Shown: piece after piece, positions 37,507 to 49,014 of the stretch | Numbering within the stretch: the stretch's first letter is position 1 | How the letters are laid out: the number at the start of each line of letters is the position of its first letter | Source of the DNA: Phytohabitans aurantiacus | GTDB lineage: Bacteria; Actinomycetota; Actinomycetes; Mycobacteriales; Micromonosporaceae | DNA: 64,000 nucleotides | Direction of reading: 5' to 3' | NCBI RefSeq assembly: GCF_027923225.1 | Contig: NZ_BSDI01000012.1 | Location: 62,001 to 126,000, forward strand | The notes under the pieces: generated by a model | Told to the model about the DNA's origin: nothing | The model's input: only the letters and a program-made list of their open reading frames with translations | The model's database searches: none | Position numbers and translations under genes: made by a program

Positions 37507-38340
37507 ATGGTGGGGCATGTCACGGCGCCGGCGGGGGCGCTCGCTGACCAGGTGCCGGGCTGGGTGACGCTGATCCGCGCGCCCAACCCGGGCGTGATGA
37601 CGCTGGACGGGACAAATACCTGGGTCCTGCGCGTGCCCGGCGAGGAGCACGCGGTGGTGATCGATCCGGGGCCGCTCGACGGCGGGCACCTCGACGCGAT
37701 CGCCGCGCACGCGCCGGTCGGGTTTGTCCTGATTACGCACGGTCATCCCGATCACGTGGAGGGCGCCCGCGCCTTGTCGGAGCGCTTGGGCGGCTGTGGT
37801 GTGATCGCGGCCAGCCAGGAGCACTGTGTCGGGGTCGATCCGCTCGATCCCGACGAGAGCCTGGGCGGTTTCGGCCTGGAGATCCGGGCGGTGTCGACGC
37901 CGGGGCACACCCGTGACTCGGTCTGCTTCGAGATCGAGGCCGGTGGCGAGCGGGCGATCTTCACCGGCGACACGATCCTGGGCCGGGGCACCACCGTGGT
38001 CGCCTGGCCCGACGGCGACCTGGGTGACTATCTGGCGAGCCTTTCGCGGCTGTCGGCGTATGAGGGGGTGCCGGCGCTGCCGGGGCACGGTCCCGCGCTG
38101 GCCGACTGCGCCGCGGCGGCCCGGTTCTACCTGGCGCACAGGCAGGCCCGGCTCGAGCAGGTGCGACAGGTCGTAGCCGAAGGGGCACGCAGCGTGCCGG
38201 ATGTCGTAGCGAAGGTCTACGCCGACGTCGACCGCTCGCTGTGGCCGGCGGCCGAATGGTCGGTACGGGCCCAACTGGCGTATCTCGGTGTCGCCAACGG
38301 GGAATCGGATTCCGGCCAAGTGTGGTTGGACTCACCGTGA
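37507..38340 (+). CDS. MBL-fold metallo-hydrolase
   Basis: The 277-residue enzyme starts at MVGHVTAPAGAL, with a leaderless-type -10 before it; the open frame 10 codons earlier is not preferred. The metal motif is THGHPDHVEGA (H-x-H-x-D-H), followed by STPGHTRDS (third His), FTGDTILG (bridging Asp) and PGHGPAL (last His). It is a glyoxalase II/LACTB2-like hydrolase; in mycobacteria the equivalent gene (Rv3677c) also precedes crp. The stop codon overlaps the GTG start of the giant cyclase gene (GTGA), coupling the two. Confidence 0.92.
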   Translation: MVGHVTAPAGALADQVPGWVTLIRAPNPGVMTLDGTNTWVLRVPGEEHAVVIDPGPLDGGHLDAIAAHAPVGFVLITHGHPDHVEGARALSERLGGCGVIAASQEHCVGVDPLDPDESLGGFGLEIRAVSTPGHTRDSVCFEIEAGGERAIFTGDTILGRGTTVVAWPDGDLGDYLASLSRLSAYEGVPALPGHGPALADCAAAARFYLAHRQARLEQVRQVVAEGARSVPDVVAKVYADVDRSLWPAAEWSVRAQLAYLGVANGESDSGQVWLDSP

Positions 38341-41300
38341 CCTGCCCGGTGTGCGGCACCGTAGCGGTGCCCAACGCGCGCTTCTGCCACAACTGTGGTG
38401 CAGCGCTGCCCGCCGCCGCCACGCTGCCCGCGGCAGAGCGGCGGGTCGTGACCGTGCTGTTCGGCGACCTTTCCGACTTCACGTCGTGGTCCGAAGACCT
38501 CGACCCGGAGCGGGTGGGCGCGGTCACCGACCGGGTGCTGGCGGCGCTGGCCGGTGCCGTCAAGACGTTCGGCGGTCACGTCGACAAGCTCACCGGTGAC
38601 GGGATCATGGCGGTCTTCGGCGCGCCCGTGGCCCACGAAGACGACGCCGAGCGGGCGGTGCGCGCGGCGCTCAGCATGCAGCGCGCGGTCCGCCGGGTGC
38701 TCGACGACGAGCGCGGCGGCGGTGCCCCGCTCGGGCTGCGGGTCGGGCTCAACACCGGCGACGTGGTCGCCGGCATCCAGGCCTCGATCGAGTACACGGT
38801 CATCGGCGACACGGTCAACACGGCGGCCCGGCTCGCGGACGCGGCCGCCGTCGGTGCGGTCTACGCGGGTGCCAGTACCTCCAGCGCGACCCGGCATGTG
38901 GCCTCCTGGCGCGAGCTGCGCCCGTTACGCCTCAAGGGCAAGCGCGAGCCCGTCCGGGCATACGAGTTGCTCGGGCTCCACGACGCACCTGGCACGCGGT
39001 CCGGCCTGGGCGACGAGGCGCCGTTCGTCGGGCGTGACGCCGAGATCGGGCGGCTCGCGGGCCGGCTGGCCGAGGTCATCGAGAGCGAGCAGCCGAGGGT
39101 TCTCGTGCTGACCGCCGAGGCGGGCATCGGCAAGACCCGGTTCGCGGGCGAGGCCGAGCGGTTCGCCGCCGGATACGACGTCGGCGCCGGGCGGTACGCC
39201 GCGCGCACGGGGGCTCGGGTGCTGTCGGTGCGCTGCGCCGCGTTCGGTGAGCGCCGCCGGCTGGCTCCCCTCGCCGACCTGGTGCGCACCGCGATCGGCC
39301 TGCCCCGCGACGCGGCCACGGCGGTCACCCGCGCGGTCGTCGAGGAGCGGCTCAAGCGGCTCGCACAGCGGCTCGCGCGGTCGCAGCCAGACGCCGAGGC
39401 GCCGCCGATCGCCATCGAGCTGCTGCTGACGCTCATGGGATACGGGGAGATGCCGGCCGCCCACGGCGTGCCTGCCGGCGTGGCGGAGTGGAGCCCAGAC
39501 GGGCCGGGGCCTGACGCGCAGGCGATGCCGGCGGCGGTGGCGCAGCTGCTCAGCGCGCTGGCCGTCGAGACGCCACTGTTGGTGATCGTCGACGACCTGC
39601 ACGACGCCACGCCCGAGACGGTCGACGCGCTGGGCGTGACCTTGGCCCGCCTGAGCGGCCCGGTCCTGGTGCTGCTGCTGGGGCGGCCCGAGCTGGTCCG
39701 CACCGCGGGTGCGCTGACCCGGCTCTCCGAGGCCGAGGCGCACACCCTGCCGCCGTTGCGCGGCTCCGACGCGGCCCGGCTGCTCACGTCGTACCTGGGC
39801 GGGGGCAAGCTGCCGCAGGCCGACACCGACCGGCTGCTCGCCACCGCGCAGGGCAACCCGTTCTACCTGGCCGAGCTCGTCACGCTGCTGATGGAGCGCG
39901 GCGCGCTGACACCGGCCGGCCGCGCCACCGGCCTATGGCGGCTGGCACCCGGCTCGCTGGGCACCCGGCTGCTCTCCCGCGACCTCGCCGCCGTGCTGGC
40001 CGCGCGCATCGACGCGCTTCCGGCCGACGCGCGGGGGGTGCTGCGTGACGCCGCGGTCATCGGTGACACGGTGCCCGGCGGCACCCTGGAGGCGCTGCGC
40101 GAGCGGGGGACCGGCCGGTCCGGCCGCCCGACCGCCGTGGCTGCCGTCGAGCTCGAGCGCGCCGTCGACGAGCTGCTCCAGCGCCGGATGTTGCGGCGCA
40201 CCCGTGACGGATACGCGTTCCCGACCCCGCTGATGCGTGAGGCGGCCTACGCCGGCATCGGCAAGGCCGACCTGGCCGAGCGCCACGCCGCCCTGGCGCA
40301 GTGGGCCGCGCCGGCCAACGGCGCCGTCCACGCCCACCGCATCGGCGGGTTCGGGGGGATGTCGCCGGCCGACCGCGACGCGTTCATCGCCGACCACGTC
40401 GAGGCGGCCGCCGCGCTCGCCGACGCGGTCAGCCTGCGTCCCGACGCGGCCGCACGCACCGTCATTCCGCTCGGTGTCGCAGCCCTGGGGCGGGCCGCCC
40501 GGCGGTCGCTCGCTCAGGGCGAGCCGACCCTCGCCGTCGAGCGTGCCGAGCGCGCCGCCCGGCTGGCCCGCGACGGGCTGCCCGGCGCCGATCGGTTGGT
40601 GCTCGCCCGCGCCCTACTGCAGACCGGCCGCTCGGGCGACGCCCTGGCGTACGCCGAGAAGATCGCCGCGAACTCCGCCGACGACGCCGCGTGCCGGGCC
40701 GGCGCGCTGCTCGTCATCGGCCGCGCCCACCGGGTGCTCGGCGAGCCGGCGCGAGCCCGGCAGGCATGGCACGAGGCGCTGCAGGTGGCCACGGAGGCGG
40801 GTCTGCCCGGCCCGCGGGCCGAGGCCATGCGGCGGCTCGGCATGGCCGACTACCTGCGCGGGCGGCTGGCCCAGGCCAGCAGCAGGTTCGCGGGGGCGTA
40901 TCAGGTCGACCTGGCCGCCGGCGACCGGCTCGGCCAGGCGTGGTCACTGCAGGACCTCGCGTGGGTGACCACCACGCGCGGCGACTTCGCCGGCACCGAC
41001 GCGGTGCTCGGGCGCGCCGCCCGGCTCTTCGCCGAGCTGGGCGACCCGACCGGGCGGGCATGGTTGCGCGGCACGACGGCGTTCGCGCGGCTGCTCGCGG
41101 GCCGGCTGGCCGAGGCGCGCCGGCTGGCTCGCGTGTTCCTGCCGTTCGGCGAGCGCGTTGGCGAGGCGTGGGCGGTTGGCACGCTCCGCGCGGTCGAGGC
41201 GTTCGCCGCCGCCGAGATGGGCGACCTGACCGAGGCCGACCGCGAGGCCCGCCAGGCATACCGCGAGTTCGACGCCGCACGCGACGACTGGGGTTGCGGG

Positions 41301-41948
41301 TTCGCCCTCGTGGTGCGGGGCGCGATCGCGCGCGGGCTGGGCGAGCCGGAGCACGCCACCGACCTGCTCACCGACGCTCTCGAATACGCCGGTCGGATCG
41401 GCCATCCGCTGCTCACGGGCATCGCCGGCACGATGCGCGGGTTCGTGGCGCTGGAGCGTGGCGACGCGGCCAGCGCGGAGTGTGACGCGCAGTCCGTGAT
41501 CACCAGCGTCGAGCCGCACAATCCGCTCGCGCCCGCCCAGGTTGGGCCGCGGGTGCTGCTGGCACGGGCACGGCTGCTGTCCGGCGACTCGGCCACTGCG
41601 GTGGGGCTGCTCGCCCCGATCGCCACCGCGGCCAAGGGGCCGGCGCTGCTCTTCTCGCGGCGGCAGGCGCTGGCCAGCTACGCGGCCGCGCTGCTCGCCG
41701 ATGGGCGTCCGGAGCAGGCGCTCGACTGGGCGAGGCGGGCGATCGCGGTGCCGGCGGAAGATGTACGCAGTTGTGTGACGGCCGCCGAGGTACTCGCCGA
41801 GGCGCTGGCCGCCACAGGTCAGCACGACGAGGCGGTGGCGGCGGCCGACGAGGCGGTCCGGCTGGCGTACTCGACGCAGCGGCTGGGCGAGCGGGCCGGC
41901 GCCGATGCCGTCCGTGAGCGCCTGGCCGGAGTACAGGCGGCGCCGTGA
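38337..41948 (+). CDS. Large class III adenylate cyclase with AAA/TPR module
   Basis: The 1203-residue protein makes cAMP or a related signal. An N-terminal zinc ribbon has two C-x2-C pairs (CPVCGTVAVPNARFCHNC). The cyclase domain (about residues 35-205) has both metal Asp residues (FGDLSDFT and TGDGIMAVFG), the adenine-selecting Lys (DKLTGDG) and N-x3-R (GDTVNTAARL). An AAA-type P-loop module follows: Walker A AEAGIGKT (about 260-267) and Walker B LLVIVDDLH (about 413). The second half is a TPR-like helical superhelix. No LuxR DNA-binding domain is present. It starts at the GTG overlapping the MBL hydrolase stop, and a kinase gene follows. Confidence 0.9.
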   Translation: MTCPVCGTVAVPNARFCHNCGAALPAAATLPAAERRVVTVLFGDLSDFTSWSEDLDPERVGAVTDRVLAALAGAVKTFGGHVDKLTGDGIMAVFGAPVAHEDDAERAVRAALSMQRAVRRVLDDERGGGAPLGLRVGLNTGDVVAGIQASIEYTVIGDTVNTAARLADAAAVGAVYAGASTSSATRHVASWRELRPLRLKGKREPVRAYELLGLHDAPGTRSGLGDEAPFVGRDAEIGRLAGRLAEVIESEQPRVLVLTAEAGIGKTRFAGEAERFAAGYDVGAGRYAARTGARVLSVRCAAFGERRRLAPLADLVRTAIGLPRDAATAVTRAVVEERLKRLAQRLARSQPDAEAPPIAIELLLTLMGYGEMPAAHGVPAGVAEWSPDGPGPDAQAMPAAVAQLLSALAVETPLLVIVDDLHDATPETVDALGVTLARLSGPVLVLLLGRPELVRTAGALTRLSEAEAHTLPPLRGSDAARLLTSYLGGGKLPQADTDRLLATAQGNPFYLAELVTLLMERGALTPAGRATGLWRLAPGSLGTRLLSRDLAAVLAARIDALPADARGVLRDAAVIGDTVPGGTLEALRERGTGRSGRPTAVAAVELERAVDELLQRRMLRRTRDGYAFPTPLMREAAYAGIGKADLAERHAALAQWAAPANGAVHAHRIGGFGGMSPADRDAFIADHVEAAAALADAVSLRPDAAARTVIPLGVAALGRAARRSLAQGEPTLAVERAERAARLARDGLPGADRLVLARALLQTGRSGDALAYAEKIAANSADDAACRAGALLVIGRAHRVLGEPARARQAWHEALQVATEAGLPGPRAEAMRRLGMADYLRGRLAQASSRFAGAYQVDLAAGDRLGQAWSLQDLAWVTTTRGDFAGTDAVLGRAARLFAELGDPTGRAWLRGTTAFARLLAGRLAEARRLARVFLPFGERVGEAWAVGTLRAVEAFAAAEMGDLTEADREARQAYREFDAARDDWGCGFALVVRGAIARGLGEPEHATDLLTDALEYAGRIGHPLLTGIAGTMRGFVALERGDAASAECDAQSVITSVEPHNPLAPAQVGPRVLLARARLLSGDSATAVGLLAPIATAAKGPALLFSRRQALASYAAALLADGRPEQALDWARRAIAVPAEDVRSCVTAAEVLAEALAATGQHDEAVAAADEAVRLAYSTQRLGERAGADAVRERLAGVQAAP

Positions 41949-41969
41949 GTGGTCGCGCGCTGTCTTCGG

Positions 41970-41975
41970 TACCTT
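41970..41975 (+). promoter_or_regulatory. -10 hexamer TACCTT for the Ser/Thr kinase gene (leaderless type)
   Basis: TACCTT ends 7 nt before the GTG at 41983; no ribosome binding site is present. Confidence 0.5.
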
Positions 41976-41982
41976 CTTACGC

Positions 41983-43464
41983 GTGACCGACACCCGTCCT
42001 GGCGCGCTTCCGCTACCGGTCGTGCCGGGCCTGTCTGAATTGTCGGTTTTGGCCCGCGGGGGATACGCGACCGTCTATCGCGCGACGCAGGTCTCGGTGG
42101 CCCGCGAGGTCGCCGTCAAGGTGGAGAATCGCACCCTCGACAACGAGCGCGACCAGCGCCGCTTCCTGCGCGAGGCGCGTGCGGCCGGCCGGATGTCGTC
42201 CCACCCGCACGTCGTCGACCTCTTCGACGCCGGTGTGACCGCCGACCAGCACCCCTACCTGATCATGGAGCTGTGCGACGGCTCGTACGCCGAGCGCATG
42301 CGCAAGTCGCCGCTCACTCCGGCTGAGGCGCGCGACATCGGCGTGAAAATCGCTGACGCGCTGGCCGACGCCCACCAGCTCGGCGTGCTGCACCGCGACG
42401 TGAAACCGGCCAACATCCTATGCAGCCGGTTCGGCGAGCCAGCGCTGGCCGACTTCGGGCTCGCGATCCTCGCCGAGACCCGCGACTCGTCGGTGACCCT
42501 CGAGGTGCTCACGCCGGCGTACGCGCCGCCGGAGATGTTCCGGCACAGCGCGCCCTCGCCAGCCGTCGACGTGTACGCCCTCTGCGCCACCCTGTACGCG
42601 GTGATGCGCGGTAAGCCGCCCCGCTGGCACGAAGACCGCAACCCGAGCCTGATCACCCTGGTCGAGCTCTTCAACCAGCCGGTCCCCGACCTGCCCGGGA
42701 CGCCGCCGGCCCTGATGGAGCTCCTGCGGCGGGGGATGTCCAACGATCCCACCGCGCGCCCCTCGGCGGCGGCGTTGCGCGACTCGCTGGGCGAGGTGTC
42801 CCTGGCGCACGTTCCCGCGCCACCGGCGTCGCAGAAGCCCACCGGGCAGGGCGTATACGTCTCGCGCAACTACTCGCCGCCCGCGCCCACCCACGGTGAC
42901 GACAGCACGCCGACCGTGCCGTCCAAGCGGGGGCGGGGCCGCCTGCGCTGGTGGCTGGCGGGCCTGGCCACCCTGGTGGTGGCGCTCATGGTCAGCGCGG
43001 GCACGTGGTACGCGGTGGGTGCGCCCGGGCCCGATCCGACCCCGACGGCGGTCTCGACGACTGAGCCGATCATCGGGGCCACCTCACTGTCGGCCGGTGG
43101 AGCGCTCCCGGGTTGCCTGGTGCCGATCAACGGCGGGCGCTGTCCGGAGGCCGAGGAGTGTTACGGACCGGTCAGCACCACCGGCGGCAAGGTCCGCGCC
43201 GAGCAGGTGCCCTGCGCCGGCCGGCACACCTGGGAGTCGTACGCGATCGGCGACCTGCCGTCGGGTCTGGCCGGCGCCGGCCTGGCCAAGGTCAAGGCCG
43301 ATCCGGCCGTGAAGGCCCTCTGCAGCCGCTTCACGTTCTCGCAGACGACCCTGATCTTCAGCCCCGAGGGCTGGCAGTTCGAGGTGCTGCCCGGCGAGGG
43401 TGATTTCCGGTGCCTCGCGGGCAAGGGGACCAACGCGCTGACCGGTCACACACTTGGTCGCTGA
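41983..43464 (+). CDS. Transmembrane Ser/Thr protein kinase (STPK)
   Basis: The 493-residue protein has an N-terminal Hanks-type kinase domain (about residues 15-270): Gly loop VLARGGYATVYRA, Lys in EVAVKVEN, HRDVKPANIL (about 137), DFG (ADFGLAI), and the APE-type YAPPEMF. A Pro-rich juxtamembrane stretch leads to one TM helix (RLRWWLAGLATLVVALMVSAG, about 320-340). The extracytoplasmic domain is Cys-rich; CAGRHTWESYAIGDLP resembles the septum-formation-type domain. The GTG at 41983 is set by TACCTT 7 nt upstream. It follows the cyclase gene by 34 bp. Confidence 0.9.
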   Translation: MTDTRPGALPLPVVPGLSELSVLARGGYATVYRATQVSVAREVAVKVENRTLDNERDQRRFLREARAAGRMSSHPHVVDLFDAGVTADQHPYLIMELCDGSYAERMRKSPLTPAEARDIGVKIADALADAHQLGVLHRDVKPANILCSRFGEPALADFGLAILAETRDSSVTLEVLTPAYAPPEMFRHSAPSPAVDVYALCATLYAVMRGKPPRWHEDRNPSLITLVELFNQPVPDLPGTPPALMELLRRGMSNDPTARPSAAALRDSLGEVSLAHVPAPPASQKPTGQGVYVSRNYSPPAPTHGDDSTPTVPSKRGRGRLRWWLAGLATLVVALMVSAGTWYAVGAPGPDPTPTAVSTTEPIIGATSLSAGGALPGCLVPINGGRCPEAEECYGPVSTTGGKVRAEQVPCAGRHTWESYAIGDLPSGLAGAGLAKVKADPAVKALCSRFTFSQTTLIFSPEGWQFEVLPGEGDFRCLAGKGTNALTGHTLGR

Positions 43465-43532
43465 GCTGTTGATCCAAATCCGCAGCTCATGCGTATGTCA
43501 CCCTGCGGGGAACGTCTGCATGGGGAGCCGCC

Positions 43533-44225
43533 GTGCCCGGGTTACGTCGTCTGTTCGCGGTACGCAAGCCGACCGCGTCCGAAGTGCTGCCCTGGATACC
43601 GACGCTCTTCGGCGTCGCGCTGATGATCGGGCTGATGGTCACCTCGATCGTGCTGTCGCTCCGGCCCGACACTCCCGCCGGTTCGGCGGCCGAGCCGGGT
43701 GCCCTGCCGCCCCCGATCGAGTTCCCAGTCCCGGCCGATCCTGAGCCGACCACGCCGCCACCCTCGACACCCGCGCCGACGCCGTCCGCCTCCGTGGTGC
43801 CCACGCGCCCGGCGGCACCGGTACGCACCACTCCGGGCCGCGAGACGCCTCCCGATCCGGAGCAGGAGTCGCCGCCGGTTGTCCCGCAGCCACCACCGCA
43901 GACCACCGTCACCGGCCGGTACCAGGTGCTCGACTCGTTCGGCGACTCGTTCATCGGCGAGGTGCTGGTGTCGAACAGGGGGAACAGTCCGCAGAACTGG
44001 ACGGTGCGGCTGCAATTTCCGTCGAACGTGGGCAACCTGCGCACGTTCTGGATCGAGGGCGCACCGCAGGGCACGATGCGCCGCTCCGGCGACGCGTACA
44101 TCTTCACCAGCGGCGTACCGGTGGACGGGGGAAGGTCCGTGCCGTTGCGGTTCCACTACGACCGGGTCGGCAGCGGCGACAAACCATCGTCGTGCACAGC
44201 GAACGGCGCGGCCTGCTTAATATGA
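43533..44225 (+). CDS. Membrane-anchored protein with CBM2-like C-terminal domain
   Basis: The 230-residue protein starts at GTG with GGGGAG upstream. TM helix at about 18-42 (VLPWIPTLFGVALMIGLMVTS), then a long Pro/Thr-rich stalk, then a C-terminal beta domain (about 140-230) with GRYQVLDSFGDSFIGEVLVSNRG and WTVRLQFPSNVGNLRTFWIEG, resembling a carbohydrate-binding module family 2 strand pattern. Two Cys near the end could form a disulfide. A surface glycan-binding role is inferred. Its 3' end overlaps the convergent acyl-CoA dehydrogenase gene by 9 bp. Confidence 0.72.
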   Translation: MPGLRRLFAVRKPTASEVLPWIPTLFGVALMIGLMVTSIVLSLRPDTPAGSAAEPGALPPPIEFPVPADPEPTTPPPSTPAPTPSASVVPTRPAAPVRTTPGRETPPDPEQESPPVVPQPPPQTTVTGRYQVLDSFGDSFIGEVLVSNRGNSPQNWTVRLQFPSNVGNLRTFWIEGAPQGTMRRSGDAYIFTSGVPVDGGRSVPLRFHYDRVGSGDKPSSCTANGAACLI

Positions 44226-45368
44226 ACGCGGCTGGTCCAGGACGTGCTGGGCCACGAAGTTCAGGATCATCTCGCGGCTGACCGGTGCGATCCGGCCGGC
44301 CCGCACGGCACCGAGCAGCGTCGCGACGCCGTACTCCGTGGTCATGCCGTTGCCGCCGTGCACCTGTATGGCTGTGTCCACGGCGAGCGCCGCCGCCTCC
44401 GCCGACGCGTACTTCGCCATGTTCGCCGCGACTCCGGCTTCCAGGTCGCGTCCCGCGTCGTACAGGGTGGCCGCCTTGGCGATCATCAGCCTGGCCAGGT
44501 CGACCTGCACGGTCGCGTGTGCCAGCGGGTGCGCGACCGCCTGGTGCGCCCCGATCGGCCGGCCCCAGACCTGCCGCGTGGACGCATAGCCGCTGGCCCG
44601 CCCCAGGGCGTACCGGGCGGTGCCGGCTCCCATGGCGGCGACCGTGATCCGCTCGGGGTTGAGCCCGGAGAACAGCGCGGGCAGGCCCGCCTCTACGTCA
44701 CCGATCAGGGCGTCGGCCGGTACCCGCACGCCGTCCAGGTACAGCAGCCACTGGTTCTCCGGCGACACGATCTCCATGTCCAGTTTGGACATCGTGAGGC
44801 CGGGCGCGTCGACAGGCACCATGAAGAGCGCCGGCTGGAGCCGGTCACCGCTGGCCACCCGGGCCACCACCAGCACGTACGCCGACTCGTCGACGCCCGA
44901 GATGAAGCACTTGCGGCCGGAGATCAGCCAGTCGTCCCCGTCCCGCCGCGCGGTCGTGCCGAGCTTGTGGAAGTTCGAACCCGCCTCCGGTTCGGTGATC
45001 GCGAACGCCACCTTCAACGACCCGTCGGCGAACCCGGGAAGGTAGCGGGCTCGCTGCTCGCCGGTGCCGTGCCGGGCGATCACGGTGGCGGCGATGGCCG
45101 GCGAGACCACGAGCAGCAGCAGCGGGCAGCCCGCGGCGGCCAGCTCCTCGCAGACGATGGCCAGCTCGGTGATGCCGCCGCCACCCCCGCCGTACTCCTC
45201 GGGCACGCTCACGCCGAGGTAGCCGAGCTTGCCGGCCTCGTCCCACAGCTCGGTGGTGTGCTCGCCCGCCTTCGCCTTGGCCACGAAGTAGTCGTGGCCG
45301 TAGCGGCGACCGAGGGCCGCCACGGCGTCGCGGAGGTCGGACTGTTGAGGGGTGAGATCGAAGTCCAC
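44217..45368 (-). CDS. Acyl-CoA dehydrogenase
   Basis: The 383-residue flavoenzyme begins VDFDLTPQQSDLRDAVAALGRRYG and shows the ACAD pattern: FAITEPEAGSNF (FAD-binding), WLISGRKCFISG, and the C-terminal DTAIQVHGGNGMTTEYGV segment. It introduces an alpha-beta double bond into an acyl-CoA, passing electrons to ETF. It is the last gene of the TetR-led operon, 7 bp after the biotin carboxylase gene. In the liu/atu type pathways an ACAD acts just before or after the carboxylase; the exact acyl chain is unknown. Confidence 0.92.
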   Translation of the reverse strand: MDFDLTPQQSDLRDAVAALGRRYGHDYFVAKAKAGEHTTELWDEAGKLGYLGVSVPEEYGGGGGGITELAIVCEELAAAGCPLLLLVVSPAIAATVIARHGTGEQRARYLPGFADGSLKVAFAITEPEAGSNFHKLGTTARRDGDDWLISGRKCFISGVDESAYVLVVARVASGDRLQPALFMVPVDAPGLTMSKLDMEIVSPENQWLLYLDGVRVPADALIGDVEAGLPALFSGLNPERITVAAMGAGTARYALGRASGYASTRQVWGRPIGAHQAVAHPLAHATVQVDLARLMIAKAATLYDAGRDLEAGVAANMAKYASAEAAALAVDTAIQVHGGNGMTTEYGVATLLGAVRAGRIAPVSREMILNFVAQHVLDQPRSY

Positions 45369-45375
45369 AGTAGAC

Positions 45376-47400
45376 CTACTCGGGGGTGAGGACCGCCAGT
45401 ACCGTTCCGGTGTCGACCTGCGCGCCGGCGCTCACGGGGATCGAGGTGACGACCCCTGCGGCCGGCGCGTGTACGGGGTGTTCCAACTTCATCGCTTCCA
45501 GCGTCATGAGCAGCTCGCCGGCGTCGACCCGCTGGCCGGACACCACCAGTACCCGGCTGACGGCTCCGGGCAGCGGTGCGAGGAGTGAGCCGTCGGTCAG
45601 CTCCGCCGCCGGCTCGGGGAAGCGCGGCAACTCGGCGAGGGTGACCGACCCTTCTGGACTGTCCACGTAGGAGGCGTCACCGACGCGGTGCACCCGGAAG
45701 GTGAGCCGGATGCCGGCCAGATCGAGCACCACGCGGTGCGGTTCCGCCTCGACGATCGCCACCGCCGGGTGGTCGTCGGTCACCGGCGGGTGGCCGAGCC
45801 CGGCCAGATCCAGCTCCTCCGGGTCGACCGCGCGGACCCACCAGCCCGCCAGATCGCCGGCGCGGTGCAGCCGGTACCCGACCTCGACCGGGCCGGCGGG
45901 CCCGTCGTACACGGTGATCTGCGCGCCGGACGGCACGTTGCGCCACCCGGACGGCAGCGAGCGCAGCACCGTGGCGTCCGCCCGGCGAGCCGCCGCGCCG
46001 GCCAGCGCCGCGGCGAGGCACGAGACCCGGACAGCGTCCACAGAGGACAGCAGTGGCGCGAACACCTCGGTGTACCGGTCGAGGAAGCCGGTGTCGATCT
46101 CGCCGGACCGATACGCCTGGTGGCGCAGGACGCGCACCAGCAGGTCGCGGTTGGTGGCCACGCCGTGGATCTCGGTGCGCGTCAGCGCCGAGGCGAGCAG
46201 GCGCGCCGCCTCATGCCGGGTCGGCGCCCACGCGATCAGCTTGGCGAGCATCGAGTCGTAGTGCACGCCGATGACCGAGCCGTCCCGCACTCCTGAGTCG
46301 AGACGCAGGCCGGGCTGTGGCAGCGCCCGGAACTCGGCGACCACCTCCGGCACCCGGAACCGGTGCAGCGTGCCGGTCGCCGGCAGCCAGGCGTACGCCG
46401 GGTCCTCCGCGCACAGCCGTACCTCGATGGCGTGGCCCCGGATCTGCGGCGCGCTGCCCGCCATCGGCAGCGGCAAGCCTTCCGCCACAAGGAGTTGAAG
46501 CTGCACCAGGTCCACACCGGACACGCACTCGGTGACGCCGTGCTCGACCTGGAGGCGGGTGTTCATCTCCAGGAAGTAGAACTCGCCGGTCGGGGTGAGC
46601 AGGAACTCCACGGTGCCGGCGCCGACGTACCCGACCGCGCGGGTGGCCGCCACCGCGGCGTTGCACAGGTCCTCGCGCATCTGCGGGGTGACCGCCGGCG
46701 ACGGCGTCTCCTCGATGAGCTTCTGGTGCCGGCGCTGGATCGAGCACTCCCGCTCACCGAACGGCACGATGTTGCCGTGCGTGTCCGCGAAGATCTGTAC
46801 TTCGATGTGGCGGGCACGCTCGACGTACGTCTCGCAGAAGACCGTGCCGTCGCCGAACGCGCCGGCCGCCTCGCGCCGGGCGGACGCCACCGCCTCGGCG
46901 AGCGACTCCGCCTCGCGGACGATGCGCATGCCGCGCCCGCCACCGCCAGCGGACGCCTTCACCATCACCGGAAAGTCGGTTACCTGCTCCGGATCGAGGT
47001 ACGTGGGCAGCATCGGCACGCCCGCGTCGGCCAGCCGCGCCTTGGCCTCGATCTTGGAACCCATCAGCTGGATCACCTTCGCCGGCGGACCGACCCAGGT
47101 GAGCCCGGCGTCGGCCACCGCAGCAGCGAAGTCCGCGTTTTCGGCCAGGAAGCCATACCCGGGGTGCACGGCGTCCGCGCCCGTCTTGCGGGCCGCGGCC
47201 ACGATCAGGTCGCCGCGCAGGTACGTCGCGGTGGGCGCGTTGCCGGGCAGGTGTACCGCGTAGTCCGCCTCGGCGACGTGCGGTGCGTCGGCGTCCGCGT
47301 CCGAGTAGACGGCGACCGTCTCGATGCCGATCAGCCGGCACGTGGCGAAGATCCGGCGGGCGATCTCACCGCGGTTGGCCACCAGGAGTCGTCGGATCAT
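45376..47400 (-). CDS. Acyl-CoA carboxylase biotin carboxylase/BCCP subunit
   Basis: The 674-residue alpha subunit has an ATP-grasp biotin carboxylase domain (about residues 1-445) starting MIRRLLVANRGEIARRIF, with SAGGGGRGMR and VLVQ/RHIEVQIFAD-type motifs, and a C-terminal biotinyl domain whose acceptor Lys lies in ALEAMKLEH (about residue 638). It forms CO2-carboxybiotin for the partner carboxyltransferase, encoded 12 bp upstream. The ATG chosen (MIRRLLV) matches the family; an earlier in-frame GTG adds three residues. Confidence 0.94.
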   Translation of the reverse strand: MIRRLLVANRGEIARRIFATCRLIGIETVAVYSDADADAPHVAEADYAVHLPGNAPTATYLRGDLIVAAARKTGADAVHPGYGFLAENADFAAAVADAGLTWVGPPAKVIQLMGSKIEAKARLADAGVPMLPTYLDPEQVTDFPVMVKASAGGGGRGMRIVREAESLAEAVASARREAAGAFGDGTVFCETYVERARHIEVQIFADTHGNIVPFGERECSIQRRHQKLIEETPSPAVTPQMREDLCNAAVAATRAVGYVGAGTVEFLLTPTGEFYFLEMNTRLQVEHGVTECVSGVDLVQLQLLVAEGLPLPMAGSAPQIRGHAIEVRLCAEDPAYAWLPATGTLHRFRVPEVVAEFRALPQPGLRLDSGVRDGSVIGVHYDSMLAKLIAWAPTRHEAARLLASALTRTEIHGVATNRDLLVRVLRHQAYRSGEIDTGFLDRYTEVFAPLLSSVDAVRVSCLAAALAGAAARRADATVLRSLPSGWRNVPSGAQITVYDGPAGPVEVGYRLHRAGDLAGWWVRAVDPEELDLAGLGHPPVTDDHPAVAIVEAEPHRVVLDLAGIRLTFRVHRVGDASYVDSPEGSVTLAELPRFPEPAAELTDGSLLAPLPGAVSRVLVVSGQRVDAGELLMTLEAMKLEHPVHAPAAGVVTSIPVSAGAQVDTGTVLAVLTPE

Positions 47401-47412
47401 TGTGGCCACCCC

Positions 47413-49011
<1,599 letters not shown>

Positions 49012-49014
49012 GGC

